Assembly (NCBI RefSeq): GCF_025244765.1
Contig: NZ_CP104209.1
Coordinates: 1-64,000 of the forward strand
Direction of reading: 5' to 3'
Origin: Empedobacter stercoris
GTDB lineage: Bacteria; Bacteroidota; Bacteroidia; Flavobacteriales; Weeksellaceae
Length of the DNA stretch: 64,000 bases
Position numbers and translations under genes: made by a program. This document shows positions 6,208 through 15,404 of this stretch, piece after piece. The notes beneath the pieces were generated by a model. It did no database searches. It was not told where the DNA came from and was given only the letters and a program-made list of their open reading frames with translations. Position 1 is the stretch's first letter. The number at the start of each line of letters is the position of its first letter.

Positions 6208-9200
6208 TTAGTTCGCTGTTTCAGTTTCTTCTACAGATTCTTCTTTTTGTGCATTTGGTAATTCACCTTTGAACAAGAACGAAATAATTTCTTTGTTCAC
6301 TGTATCTAACATTCTTTGGAAGATATGGAAAGACTCTTGTTTGTAAACAACCAACGGATCTTTCTGCTCGTAAACTGCATTCTGAGACGTTTTACGTAAA
6401 TCATCAACATCACGTAAATGCTCTTTCCAGTTATCATCGATTAAACTTAATACAACCGATTTTTCGAAATCTTTGATTAATGTTTTTCCATGAGATTCGT
6501 ACGCTTCTTTCAAATCACAAACAACTGTCATTTGACGCAATCCATCTGTAAACGGCACTTGAATACGAGAGAACATATGACCTTGATTTTCGAAAACATT
6601 CGAAATAACAGGGAAAGCAGTTTCTGCAACATACTGCATACGTGCTTTGTAATCTGCAATTGCCGCGTCGTATGTGATGTTTGTTAACTCTTTTACAGAT
6701 TTAGATTTAAATTCGTCTTCTGTAACAGGAGTTCCCATTGTGAAGTATTTAATTAAATCTAATTCATATTGTCCAAAGTCTTCAAAATCTTTGTTTGAAC
6801 TTACAACAGAAGCAGCTACATCATAAATCATGTTTGCAATATCTACTTCCAAACGATCTCCAAATAATGCATTGTGACGACGTTTGTAAATTACTTCACG
6901 TTGTTTATTCATTACATCATCATATTCTAATAAACGCTTACGGATACCAAAGTTGTTTTCTTCTACTTTTTTCTGTGCACGTTCAATTGATTTTGTAATC
7001 ATAGAGTGTTCAATTACATCTCCATCTTTGTGTCCCATACGGTCCATTAACTTTGCAATTCGTTCTGAACCGAATAAACGCATTAATGAATCTTCTAACG
7101 AAACAAAGAATTGAGAAGATCCTGGGTCTCCTTGACGACCAGCACGACCACGTAACTGACGGTCTACACGACGAGAATCGTGACGTTCTGTACCAATAAT
7201 TGCTAAACCTCCAGAATCTTTTACTTCTTTTGTTAATTTAATATCGGTACCACGACCAGCCATGTTCGTTGCAATTGTTACAGCTCCTGGTTTACCAGCT
7301 TCTGTTACAATATCAGCCTCGCTTTTGTGTAATTTAGCATTTAAAACGTTGTGATTAATACCACGCAATTTTAACGCTTTTGATAATATCTCAGAAATCT
7401 CAACGTTTGTTGTACCAACTAAAACTGGACGTTTGTCATCTTGTGATAAGCGAACAATTTCCTCGATTACTGCTTTATATTTTTCACGATTTGTTTTGAA
7501 AACAATATCATTTTTATCATGACGTAAAATAGGACGGTTTGTTGGAATAGAAACAACATCTAATTTGTAAATTTCCCAAAATTCACCTGCTTCAGTTTCC
7601 GCAGTACCAGTCATACCTCCTAATTTGTTGTACATACGGAAGTAGTTTTGTAATGTAATTGTCGCAAACGTTTGTGTAGCTGCTTCAATTTTTACATTTT
7701 CTTTCGCTTCAATTGCTTGGTGTAATCCATCAGAGTAACGACGACCATCCATAATACGTCCTGTCGATTCGTCAACGATTTTTACTTCACCATCAACTAC
7801 TACATATTCGATATCTTTTTCGAATAAAGTATAGGCTTTTAACAATTGACTTAATGTATGAATACGCTCCGATTTGATAGAGAAATTACGGAAGAATTCT
7901 TCTTTCATTTTAAGAATTTCTTCTTTATCTTTTCCAGAGTTTTCAATTGCTCCAATATTTGTCGAAACATCTGGTAAAATGAAAAAATTCTCGTCTTCCA
8001 TTCCTTTAGACAAATACTCAATTCCTTTATCTGTTAAATCTGATTGATTTTGTTTTTCATCAATTACAAAGTATAAATGCTCATCAACTTTTGGCATTTC
8101 TCGGTTGTTATCTTGAATGAAATGCGCTTCTGTTTTTTGTAATTGAGCACGAATACCATCTTGAGATAAGAATTTAATTAATGGTTTGTATTTCGGTAAA
8201 CCACGATAAACTTGGTACAATTTGAAACCACCTTCTTTTGTATCTCCTTGTTTGAATAATGTTTTCGCTTCGTTTAATGTTTTTCCTAACATCTCACGTT
8301 GCATTTGGTATAGACGATCAATTTTTGGTCGTAACACATCAAATTCGTGACGATCTCCTTGTGGTACTGGACCAGAAATAATCAATGGAGTACGAGCATC
8401 ATCAATTAATACAGAATCGACCTCATCGACAATTGCAAAGTTTAACTCACGTTGCACCAAAGCGTCTGGCGTGTTTGCCATATTGTCACGTAAATAGTCG
8501 AAACCAAATTCGTTATTTGTACCATAAACAATATCAGAAGCATATGCTTCGCGACGACCTGGTGAATTTGGTTGATGGTTATCAATACAATCAACAGATA
8601 ATCCATGAAATGAGAAAATAGGACGCATCCACGCCATATCTCGTTTTGCTAAGTAATCATTTACAGTTACCAAGTGAACTCCACGACCTGTTAAAGCATT
8701 TAAGTAAATTGGTAAAGTTGCAACCAAGGTTTTACCTTCACCGGTTTGCATCTCTGCAATACGACCTAAGTGTAAAGCAGAACCACCAATAAACTGTACA
8801 TCATAATGAGACATGTCCCATGTTACTTGACGACCAGCAGCATCCCAAGAGTTTCTCCAAATAGCAGTGTTTTCGTCTTTTAATGAAACGAAATCATGTC
8901 CACGTTGAACTAATGTTTTATCAAAATCAGATGCAGTTACTTCTAAAGTTTCATTTTCTGTAAAACGTTTACCTGTCTCACGCATTACTGCGAAAGCTTC
9001 AGGTAAAATTTCTAATAAAATCTTTTCTTCAATTTCGTAAGCTTGTTTATTGATTTTATCAATTTCAGTATACAAGTCTTCTTTTTCTCCAAAATCTTCA
9101 GTTTCTTCTACTTTTTTCTTTAGCTCATCAATTTGAGCTTTCAGTTCTTTAGTAGCTTCTATTAATTGAGTTTTGAAACCTGTCGTTTTTTCTCTTAATT

Positions 9201-9330
9201 CATCTATAGTTAATGAACCAAGTGATTGACCTGCTTGATTGGCAAGGTCAACATATTTTTGTAATTCTTTTACGTCTTTTGCATTCTTATCACCTAAGAA
9301 TCCTTGTAAAATTTTGTTTAAAATATTCAT
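6208..9330 (-). CDS. secA: Preprotein translocase ATPase SecA
   Basis: SecA drives Sec-dependent export by coupling ATP hydrolysis to movement of preproteins through SecYEG. The 1,040-residue protein shows Walker A MQTGEGKTLVA, the DEVDSVLIDDARTPL Walker B region, the long preprotein cross-linking domain insertion, TNMAGRGTDIKL and QLRGRAGRQGDPG of the second ATPase domain, and the helical scaffold. It is longer than E. coli SecA (about 900), as is usual in Bacteroidetes. The C terminus ends in an acidic tail (EESVEETETAN) with no cysteine-rich SEC-C zinc motif, so the usual SecB/lipid-binding tail is missing. The start is the ATG at 9330. It is a single-gene unit. Confidence 0.98.
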   Translation of the reverse strand: MNILNKILQGFLGDKNAKDVKELQKYVDLANQAGQSLGSLTIDELREKTTGFKTQLIEATKELKAQIDELKKKVEETEDFGEKEDLYTEIDKINKQAYEIEEKILLEILPEAFAVMRETGKRFTENETLEVTASDFDKTLVQRGHDFVSLKDENTAIWRNSWDAAGRQVTWDMSHYDVQFIGGSALHLGRIAEMQTGEGKTLVATLPIYLNALTGRGVHLVTVNDYLAKRDMAWMRPIFSFHGLSVDCIDNHQPNSPGRREAYASDIVYGTNNEFGFDYLRDNMANTPDALVQRELNFAIVDEVDSVLIDDARTPLIISGPVPQGDRHEFDVLRPKIDRLYQMQREMLGKTLNEAKTLFKQGDTKEGGFKLYQVYRGLPKYKPLIKFLSQDGIRAQLQKTEAHFIQDNNREMPKVDEHLYFVIDEKQNQSDLTDKGIEYLSKGMEDENFFILPDVSTNIGAIENSGKDKEEILKMKEEFFRNFSIKSERIHTLSQLLKAYTLFEKDIEYVVVDGEVKIVDESTGRIMDGRRYSDGLHQAIEAKENVKIEAATQTFATITLQNYFRMYNKLGGMTGTAETEAGEFWEIYKLDVVSIPTNRPILRHDKNDIVFKTNREKYKAVIEEIVRLSQDDKRPVLVGTTNVEISEILSKALKLRGINHNVLNAKLHKSEADIVTEAGKPGAVTIATNMAGRGTDIKLTKEVKDSGGLAIIGTERHDSRRVDRQLRGRAGRQGDPGSSQFFVSLEDSLMRLFGSERIAKLMDRMGHKDGDVIEHSMITKSIERAQKKVEENNFGIRKRLLEYDDVMNKQREVIYKRRHNALFGDRLEVDIANMIYDVAASVVSSNKDFEDFGQYELDLIKYFTMGTPVTEDEFKSKSVKELTNITYDAAIADYKARMQYVAETAFPVISNVFENQGHMFSRIQVPFTDGLRQMTVVCDLKEAYESHGKTLIKDFEKSVVLSLIDDNWKEHLRDVDDLRKTSQNAVYEQKDPLVVYKQESFHIFQRMLDTVNKEIISFLFKGELPNAQKEESVEETETAN

Positions 9331-9428
9331 ATTTTTCTGCGTTCTTCGTCAAAATTAGCCACAATATATTTGAGACTAATTAAGATGCAAATATACGTTA
9401 ACTATGTTAGTTATAGATTATAGAATCG

Positions 9429-9455
9429 AAAAAAGCCCCAATTCGGGCTTTTTTT
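9429..9455 (-). terminator. Intrinsic terminator after the DUF2795 gene
   Basis: AAAAAAGCCC (9429-9438) and GGGCTTTTTT (9445-9454) form a GC-rich stem, with T runs on either strand. It directly follows the minus-strand DUF2795 gene. Confidence 0.85.
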
Positions 9456-9458
9456 ATT

Positions 9459-9680
9459 TTAATATTCGTCCTCGTTCCAAAGGAAATCATCGTCCGTTGG
9501 ATAGTCAGCCCAAATTTCTTCAATGCTTTCGTAAGAATCTCCTTCGTCCTCAATAGATTGTAGGTTTTCTACCACCTCCAAAGGTGCACCAGTACGAATT
9601 GCGTAATCGATTAATTCATCTTTAGTTGCTGGCCAAGGTGCATCACTCAAATAAGATGCTAATTCTAAAGTCCAATACAT
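9459..9680 (-). CDS. DUF2795 family small acidic protein
   Basis: This 73-residue acidic protein starts MYWTLELASYLSDAPWPATK and contains the DUF2795-type core (ELIDYAIRTGAPLEVVENL), a short helical domain found widely in Bacteroidetes. The C terminus is very acidic (YPTDDDFLWNEDEY). It is predicted to be cytoplasmic with no signal peptide. It lies upstream of secA on the same strand but has its own terminator, so it is a separate unit. Its function is not established; I infer only the family. Confidence 0.85.
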   Translation of the reverse strand: MYWTLELASYLSDAPWPATKDELIDYAIRTGAPLEVVENLQSIEDEGDSYESIEEIWADYPTDDDFLWNEDEY

Positions 9681-9848
9681 AGCTTATATTTTTTATTATT
9701 AGTAGAGATAATTAAACTCTAATTTGTTTTAAAATTCGATTTTTTGCAAATCAAATAATTTGCCAAAGTCAAACTGTCAGTCTTTATGTTAAAATTAAAT
9801 TTTTTCGTTGTCTTTATTTATTTAATTTTATGCCTAAATATAACGAAA

Positions 9849-10790
9849 ATGGACACGAATATAACAAAATTATTTGCAATAAAATATCCAATTATTCAAG
9901 GAGGTATGATTTGGAACAGTGGTTGGCGTTTAGCATCGGCTGTTAGTAATGCTGGAGGGCTTGGTTTAATAGGTGCTGGAAGCATGTATCCTGATGTTTT
10001 GCGGGAACACATAAAAAAGTGTAAAGCAGCTACTAATCATCCTTTTGGCGTAAATGTACCAATGCTTTATCCTAATATTGAAGAAATTATGCAGATAATT
10101 GTGGAAGAAGGTGTGAAAGTTGTTTTTACTTCTGCTGGAAATCCAAAAACGTGGACAGAAATTTTAAAAAAAGAAGGCATTACAGTAACGCATGTTATCA
10201 GTAGTACAAAATTTGCGTTAAAATCTCAAGAAGCTGGAGTTGATGCTGTCGTGGCAGAAGGTTTTGAAGCAGGTGGACATAATGGCAGAGAAGAAACAAC
10301 GACTTTATGTCTTATTCCAAATGTAAAACGACAAATCGATATTCCTTTAATTGCAGCAGGAGGAATTGGTACAGGTTCTCAAATTTTGGCAGCTTTTGCT
10401 CTTGGTGCTGATGGTGTACAAATTGGATCTCGTTTTGCAGCTACGCAAGAATCGTCTGCTAATCAAGCTTTCAAGGAAGTGATTGTAAGTGCAAAAGAAG
10501 GCGATACACAATTAACATTGAAAGAATTGGCACCAGTACGTTTGATTAAGAATGAATTTTATAATCAGGTGCAACAAAAATATCAACAAGGAACAACTGC
10601 GGAAGAGTTGAAAGAGCTTTTAGGTAGAGGTCGTTCTAAAAAAGGAATGTTTGAAGGTGATTTGGTAAATGGTGAATTAGAAATAGGACAAGTTTCTGCA
10701 TTAATTGATTCAATTCCAACTGTACAAGAAGTTTTTGATGATTTAATCTTAGGTTTCAATCAAGCGAAAGAAAATATTTTACGATTTTAA
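9849..10790 (+). CDS. Nitronate monooxygenase / 2-nitropropane dioxygenase family flavoenzyme
   Basis: This FMN-dependent TIM-barrel enzyme belongs to the NMO / enoyl-ACP reductase FabK-like group. The ATG at 9849 is preferred because MDTNITKLFAIKYPIIQGGM is the family's usual start; an in-frame extension to 9786 would add a spurious hydrophobic leader. Motifs include IIQGGMIW, SAGNPKTW, EGFEAGGHNG (flavin phosphate and active-site region), IAAGGIGTGSQI and GADGVQIGSRF. At 313 residues it has family length. The native substrate is uncertain: propionate-3-nitronate-type nitronates are possible, other oxidoreductions cannot be excluded. It stands alone, with an IS-end-like hairpin 35 bp downstream. 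Confidence 0.9.
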   Translation: MDTNITKLFAIKYPIIQGGMIWNSGWRLASAVSNAGGLGLIGAGSMYPDVLREHIKKCKAATNHPFGVNVPMLYPNIEEIMQIIVEEGVKVVFTSAGNPKTWTEILKKEGITVTHVISSTKFALKSQEAGVDAVVAEGFEAGGHNGREETTTLCLIPNVKRQIDIPLIAAGGIGTGSQILAAFALGADGVQIGSRFAATQESSANQAFKEVIVSAKEGDTQLTLKELAPVRLIKNEFYNQVQQKYQQGTTAEELKELLGRGRSKKGMFEGDLVNGELEIGQVSALIDSIPTVQEVFDDLILGFNQAKENILRF

Positions 10791-10825
10791 TTCCAACTAT
10801 TTTATATTTTTACAAAGGGTGCCTT

Positions 10826-10866
10826 TACACTGCCCCCAAAAGTGTCTAACTTTTTGGGGCTGTGTA
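10826..10866. repeat. Solo IS-end palindrome (miniature element or terminator)
   Basis: This 41-bp near-palindrome runs from TACACTGCCCC to GGGGCTGTGTA. Bases 10831-10859 (TGCCCCCAAAAG...TTTTTGGGG) are identical over 29 positions to the reverse complement of the left end of the 1,444-bp IS, yet no transposase is attached. It therefore looks like a stand-alone IS end or two left ends fused head to head. It sits where the terminator of the upstream flavoenzyme gene would be expected, but no T run follows. Confidence 0.75.
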
Positions 10867-10939
10867 TATTGGTTGAGCTTTTTAAATTAAAAAATAATTA
10901 GAAAATACTTTAAATTCATTTTATCTTGGTCAATTTCAT

Positions 10940-10947
10940 TAATTTTG
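10940..10947 (+). promoter_or_regulatory. Candidate -7 element of the two-component operon
   Basis: TAATTTTG fits the Bacteroidetes -7 pattern TAnnTTTG and lies 16 bp before the response regulator start. No TTG sits at the expected -33 distance, so the call is tentative. Confidence 0.4.
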
Positions 10948-10963
10948 AAAAAAAGGATAGTGT

Positions 10964-11641
10964 ATGCAAATTTTAGTAATCGAAGATGATAAGCGAATTA
11001 GCGATTTTTTAATCAAAGGACTAGAAGAAAATGGATATTTGGTTATGCTTTGTAAAGATGCAGAAACTGTTTTAGATGAATTTATTACGATTCAGTTTGA
11101 TTTGATTATTTGTGACATTATGTTACCAAAAATGGATGGAATTCAGCTTGTACAAACACTTCGTTACAAGAAAATATTCACTCCAATATTGATGTTAAGC
11201 GCTTTGAATACAGTTCAAGATAAAGTATCCGCTTTAGATTATGGTGCAGATGATTACATTACAAAACCATTTCATTTCGACGAATTATTATCGCGAATCA
11301 AAGCTTTGACGCGCCGGAATCAGTTTCGTTCGCAAGAAGCTCCTGAAAATAAATTGATTTTTGATGATTTAGAAATTGATTTGGATCAATACAAAGTTTT
11401 TGTAAATAAAGAAGAAACAGAACTTTCTCCCCGAGAATTTAAGTTGTTGAATTATTTAATCGAAAATATAGATAAAACCGTTACTCGTATCCAAATTTTA
11501 AATGCGGTTTGGGGAATAACATTCGATAATCACACCAATGTTGTGGATGTTTACATTTCGTATTTGCGTAATAAAATAGAGAAAAATGGTACGAAATATA
11601 TTCACACGGTAAAAGGCGTTGGTTATATGTTTAAAGCCTAA
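10964..11641 (+). CDS. OmpR-family response regulator (metal efflux two-component system)
   Basis: This is a 225-residue regulator with an N-terminal receiver domain (acidic pocket EDD at 7-9, phospho-acceptor Asp51 in ICDIMLP, conserved Lys in YITKPF) and a C-terminal OmpR-type winged helix (about 130-225, with SPREFKLLNYL and the ending KGVGYMF). The sensor kinase gene begins 3 bp after its stop. The RND efflux genes follow, which is the CusRS/CzcRS arrangement, so it probably activates them in response to a metal ion. Four 11-bp-spaced repeats upstream of the efflux genes are its likely binding site. Confidence 0.93.
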   Translation: MQILVIEDDKRISDFLIKGLEENGYLVMLCKDAETVLDEFITIQFDLIICDIMLPKMDGIQLVQTLRYKKIFTPILMLSALNTVQDKVSALDYGADDYITKPFHFDELLSRIKALTRRNQFRSQEAPENKLIFDDLEIDLDQYKVFVNKEETELSPREFKLLNYLIENIDKTVTRIQILNAVWGITFDNHTNVVDVYISYLRNKIEKNGTKYIHTVKGVGYMFKA

Positions 11642-11644
11642 CTT

Positions 11645-12982
11645 ATGAAATTAAAACACCGATTAGCACTTTATTCAGTCGTTATTTTCAGTATCATTAT
11701 TCTGATTGTTTCTACAATTATTTACTTTTCTTTTTATACCGAAATGGAGAAAAAAGAGATCAAATCATTGCAGAATAAGACACTTTTGGCTTCTATTTAT
11801 TATTTAGAAAAGGACGAATTACCTGTTTTAGAACATAATAATATCAAAAGTCAATTAGAGAAGACGATTTCCCGAAAAAATATTTTAATTGTTGATCATA
11901 ACAACAAAAAATACAATGGAAATATGTCTTCTAATAAAGATATTTCAACCAATTTTATAGAAAATATTCGTGCCAATAAATCCGATTTTTTTACAAGTAA
12001 AGATTTCTTTTATAACGGAATTTTTTATCATGATAACGAAGGTGATTTTGTTGTAATCACGCGTGAATCTAAACAAGAATTTAACGAACAAATGCAATCG
12101 TTACTTCAAATTTTGATTTCGGTTTCATTGGTTGGGTTGATTTTTATTTATCTATTTTCTAATTTTTTAGGAATAATTGCTTATGAGCCGATCACAAAAA
12201 TTATTGAACAAATAAAAGAGCGTGATGCGAAGAATTTCACTGAACCTTTAAAGCTCAATAGGTCGTATGCAGAAATTGAGGATTTAATCAAAACCTACAA
12301 TCACTTTATTGATCGAATGGCGCAAACTTTTAATGTACAAAAGAATTTTATTGATTATGTTTCGCACGAGTTACGAACGCCAATTACTGCATTATTAGGG
12401 ACTTTAGAGGTGACAAATCATAAAAAAAGAACGCTCGAAGAATACGAAAACGTAATTGTACAGCTGAAACAATATACGAATGATTTGCAAGAAACGTTAG
12501 ACCAAATGATGTTACTTTCGGGAGCAAAAACGAGTTTTGAATTTAGTCAAATTCGGATTGATGAAGTAGTTTGGCAAGTGATTGAAAATGCTGTTTTGTA
12601 TCATCAAGCACGTATAAATGTGGATTTACAAGTCGAAAATAATCAATTGTTAACCATTCAAGGAAATGAAAAATTATTAGAAGTTGCGTTGAATAATTTA
12701 GTAAGTAACGCAATAAAATATTCGAACAATCAACCGATTTTAGTACAGTTTTTGGAAATTAATCATCGTTTACAAATTCATATTTCCGATTTAGGAATTG
12801 GTATTTTAGAAACCGATATCAAACAAATTAAACAAAACTTTTTTCGAGGAAAAAATACGCAAGATTTTCAAGGAAAAGGCATTGGACTTTCGATGGCGAA
12901 TATTATTTTTACACTTCATCAAATTGATATCGAAATTGTTCCGAATAAACCTAAAGGAACGATTGTTAAACTCATTTTCTAA
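11645..12982 (+). CDS. Sensor histidine kinase partner of the response regulator
   Basis: This 445-residue inner-membrane sensor has a first membrane segment at about 8-30, a periplasmic loop of about 120 residues, a second segment at about 150-175, a HAMP-like linker and a HisKA domain with H-box VSHELRTPITALLGT. The ATPase domain shows the N box NNLVSNAIKYS, the G1 box DLGIGI and G2 GKGIGLSMA. The periplasmic loop has several histidines but I see no clear metal motif. It is translated right after the regulator. Metal sensing (copper, silver, zinc, cobalt or cadmium) is inferred from the efflux operon, and the particular ion is unknown. Confidence 0.93.
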   Translation: MKLKHRLALYSVVIFSIIILIVSTIIYFSFYTEMEKKEIKSLQNKTLLASIYYLEKDELPVLEHNNIKSQLEKTISRKNILIVDHNNKKYNGNMSSNKDISTNFIENIRANKSDFFTSKDFFYNGIFYHDNEGDFVVITRESKQEFNEQMQSLLQILISVSLVGLIFIYLFSNFLGIIAYEPITKIIEQIKERDAKNFTEPLKLNRSYAEIEDLIKTYNHFIDRMAQTFNVQKNFIDYVSHELRTPITALLGTLEVTNHKKRTLEEYENVIVQLKQYTNDLQETLDQMMLLSGAKTSFEFSQIRIDEVVWQVIENAVLYHQARINVDLQVENNQLLTIQGNEKLLEVALNNLVSNAIKYSNNQPILVQFLEINHRLQIHISDLGIGILETDIKQIKQNFFRGKNTQDFQGKGIGLSMANIIFTLHQIDIEIVPNKPKGTIVKLIF

Positions 12983-13021
12983 TCTACTTTTAATCTAACT
13001 TAAAACTCACCTTAATCTTAC
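12980..13021 (+). promoter_or_regulatory. Four 11-bp-spaced direct repeats, candidate response regulator operator
   Basis: TAATCTACT (12980), TAATCTAAC (12991), AAAACTCAC (13002) and TAATCTTAC (13013) repeat at exactly 11-bp steps, one DNA turn, with the third copy degenerate. The array starts at the kinase stop codon and ends 6 bp before a -7 element. Phased direct repeats just upstream of a promoter are the classic site for tandem binding of an OmpR-family activator. The link to the regulator encoded upstream is inference. Confidence 0.65.
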
Positions 13022-13026
13022 ACTTT

Positions 13027-13034
13027 TACTTTTG
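13027..13034 (+). promoter_or_regulatory. Promoter -7 element for the efflux operon
   Basis: TACTTTTG is an exact match to TAnnTTTG, 20 bp before the GTG start of the outer-membrane component. No TTG is present at -33; the phased repeats cover that region, as expected of an activator-dependent promoter. Confidence 0.6.
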
Positions 13035-13054
13035 AATTTTCAAAAAGAGTAGAA

Positions 13055-14305
13055 GTGAAGAAGATCTATTATACAGCAATTCCAATTGTTCTTGCGATGC
13101 AAACACAGGCGCAAAACATAACGTTGGACAATTTAGAAGCAGCGTTTTTACAAAAAAATTATGCGCTTATTGCGAATAAATTCAATGTAGACAGAATTGA
13201 TGCTGAAATTATTCAGGAGAAATTATGGCAAAATCCAACGTTGAGTATTTCTGAGGTTAATCTTTGGAAAACTTATAATGTAGAAGAACAGCCTTATTTA
13301 TTCGGTAAATACGGGAAAAATCAACAAATTTCTGTCGAATTAGAGCAATTAATTGAAACCGCTGGTAAACGAAAAAAGCGTGTTGCGATTAAAGAATTAG
13401 AGAAGAGTTCTGCACTTTTTGAGTATGAGGAATTATTGCGTGAGCTGAAAAAAGAATTAAGACAAACATATTTTTCGTTAGCGCGTATTCAATCTGAAAA
13501 GAAAGAATTGCAAAATAGCGTTGATTTGTTTGAACAAATGATGACGCAATATCAGCGACAAGCAGATTTAAAAAATGTTCCGAAAGCAGATTTTTACAGA
13601 CTTCAAACCGAATTAATAGATTTACAAAAAGATCAAATTGAGCTAGAAAATCAAGAAATTGAATACATCAATAAACTTCGATTGTTAACGCAAAACTCAG
13701 ATTTAAATGTAAATGAAATCGATTTTTCAAGATTCAATTCTCACTCCAAATCAATTCCATTTAATGCTAAACAATTAGCGAAAGAGCAAAATATAGCGTT
13801 AAAAAAACAAGAGAATGAAATCAATTTAGCTGAAAAACAATTGATTTTAGAAAAAGCACAACGTACACCAGATTTGGCTTTTCAAGTAAATTATGATCGA
13901 GGTGGAAATATTATGCGCGATTTTGTTGGTGTTGGTGTAAGTATTGATTTACCGATTTTCAATACGAATAAAGGAAACATCAAAGCTTCTGAAATTGTAC
14001 TGAATCAACAACAAATTACGAAAAATGCGCTACATTCTGAGTTAGATATTTCGATCGATCGACTTCAAAATCAAATTAGTCAATTGGATAAAGCACTTAT
14101 TCAGTGGAAAAAATTGAATAATCAAGAGCAATTAACCATGATTGACAATTATAAAAAACATCTCCAAAATAAACAAATCACTTTACTAGAATTTATTGAT
14201 TTTACGCAGGCTTATCGAGAATCTCAACAAGCTTATTTTGATTTGTTAGAGAATTATCAAAACACATTCGAAGAATTAAATTATATCGTTGGACAAGATT
14301 TATAA
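13055..14305 (+). CDS. Outer-membrane efflux protein, TolC/CusC/CzcC type
   Basis: This 416-residue protein is the outer-membrane channel of the tripartite efflux pump. The GTG at 13055 gives a clean signal peptide (MKKIYYTAIPIVLAMQTQA), which supports that start. The mature protein is rich in long alpha-helical heptad stretches (residues about 100-210 and 230-400) typical of the periplasmic tunnel, and contains an ETAGKRKKR segment seen in metal efflux TolC proteins. Its stop codon is followed after one base by the start of the adaptor gene, so the two are translationally coupled. It is the first gene of the efflux part of the operon. Confidence 0.92.
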   Translation: MKKIYYTAIPIVLAMQTQAQNITLDNLEAAFLQKNYALIANKFNVDRIDAEIIQEKLWQNPTLSISEVNLWKTYNVEEQPYLFGKYGKNQQISVELEQLIETAGKRKKRVAIKELEKSSALFEYEELLRELKKELRQTYFSLARIQSEKKELQNSVDLFEQMMTQYQRQADLKNVPKADFYRLQTELIDLQKDQIELENQEIEYINKLRLLTQNSDLNVNEIDFSRFNSHSKSIPFNAKQLAKEQNIALKKQENEINLAEKQLILEKAQRTPDLAFQVNYDRGGNIMRDFVGVGVSIDLPIFNTNKGNIKASEIVLNQQQITKNALHSELDISIDRLQNQISQLDKALIQWKKLNNQEQLTMIDNYKKHLQNKQITLLEFIDFTQAYRESQQAYFDLLENYQNTFEELNYIVGQDL

Positions 14306-14306
14306 G

Positions 14307-15401
14307 ATGATGAAAAAAGCTTTATATTTTTTAGCTGCTTTTACCTTGGTTTTAAGTAGTTGTAACAAACAAGAACCCCAGAAAGAAGCGGTAAAAGAAG
14401 ACAAATTTTGTTTGAACGAACAACTGAAAAAATCAACTGAAATTGTAGCTGTTTTAGAGCAGCCGATTCACGAACATTTAACCTTGTCAGGAAAAATTGA
14501 ATACAACGAAAATGATTTGGTTGGTTTTAAAAGTTTGCTGCAAGGAGTGGTAGATAAAGTGAATTTTGAATTAGGCGATTATGTTCGTCAAGGTCAAGTT
14601 TTGGCAGTTGTAAAATCGAACGAAATACTGGATTTGGTGCAGCAAAAGCGTTATCATCAAAATCAAATGGATTTGATTCGAAAACAAATCAAGTCGAAAA
14701 AAGAATTATTGAATGATGGAATGGCTTCTCAGCCCGAAGTTACAGAGGCAGAACACGAATTACAATCAGCGCAAATTGAAATTGATAAAATCAATGCTAC
14801 CTTGAAGATATATCGTGCAGTTGGCAATGGTCAATTCCAGATTTTATCACCTAAAAATGGTTATATCGTTCAGAAAAACATGAGCGTTGGTCAATCTATT
14901 ACTTCAGATTCAGATGAAAATCTTTTTTCTATTTCAAATTTAAAACAGGTTTGGGTAATGGTAAATATTTACGCCAATAATCTGCAATATGTAAAAAAAG
15001 GTGATGCTGTAAAAGTGAAATCTATGGCGTATCCTGATCGAATTTATGTTGGAAAAATTGATAAAATATACAATGTGTTTGATGAAAATGAACACGTTTT
15101 GAAAGCGCGTGTTGTGTTAGAAAATCAAGATTTGAACTTGATGCCAGGTTTGAGTGCAGATATTATTATCGATAAACAAAATATTATTGGAAATGCATTT
15201 GCGATACCAAACAAAGCCAAAGTTTTTGAGAACAACAAGGAATATGTGGTGGTATATAAAAATGATTGTACAATGGAAAACCGAAAAATTACGACGATTG
15301 GTCAGAATGAAGAATTCACATTTGTTAGCGAAAAGTTTGCTCCAAATGAGAAAGTTATTTCTCGAAACGCTCTAATGATATTTGAGGAATTAAATAAATA
15401 A
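14307..15401 (+). CDS. RND efflux periplasmic adaptor, CusB/CzcB type, lipoprotein
   Basis: The membrane-fusion subunit links the RND pump to the outer-membrane channel. The ATG at 14307 (a second one is at 14310) yields a lipoprotein signal, FTLVLSSC, so it is probably anchored by a lipid. A TTG at 14289 would add six residues inside the previous gene and is less likely. Domains in order: lipoyl half-motifs (VDKVNFELGDYVRQGQVLAVV and KNGYIVQKNMSVGQ), a short coiled-coil hairpin at about 110-160, a beta-barrel domain, and a membrane-proximal domain. The RND gene follows after 3 bp. No histidine-rich metal-binding N terminus like that of some CusB/CzcB relatives is seen. Confidence 0.92.
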   Translation: MMKKALYFLAAFTLVLSSCNKQEPQKEAVKEDKFCLNEQLKKSTEIVAVLEQPIHEHLTLSGKIEYNENDLVGFKSLLQGVVDKVNFELGDYVRQGQVLAVVKSNEILDLVQQKRYHQNQMDLIRKQIKSKKELLNDGMASQPEVTEAEHELQSAQIEIDKINATLKIYRAVGNGQFQILSPKNGYIVQKNMSVGQSITSDSDENLFSISNLKQVWVMVNIYANNLQYVKKGDAVKVKSMAYPDRIYVGKIDKIYNVFDENEHVLKARVVLENQDLNLMPGLSADIIIDKQNIIGNAFAIPNKAKVFENNKEYVVVYKNDCTMENRKITTIGQNEEFTFVSEKFAPNEKVISRNALMIFEELNK

Positions 15402-15404
15402 TAA

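Noticed and set aside
9786-9848. Upstream extension of the flavoenzyme with a hydrophobic leader
   Set aside because: The family starts at the ATG at 9849; the extension would put a membrane segment on a cytoplasmic flavoenzyme.
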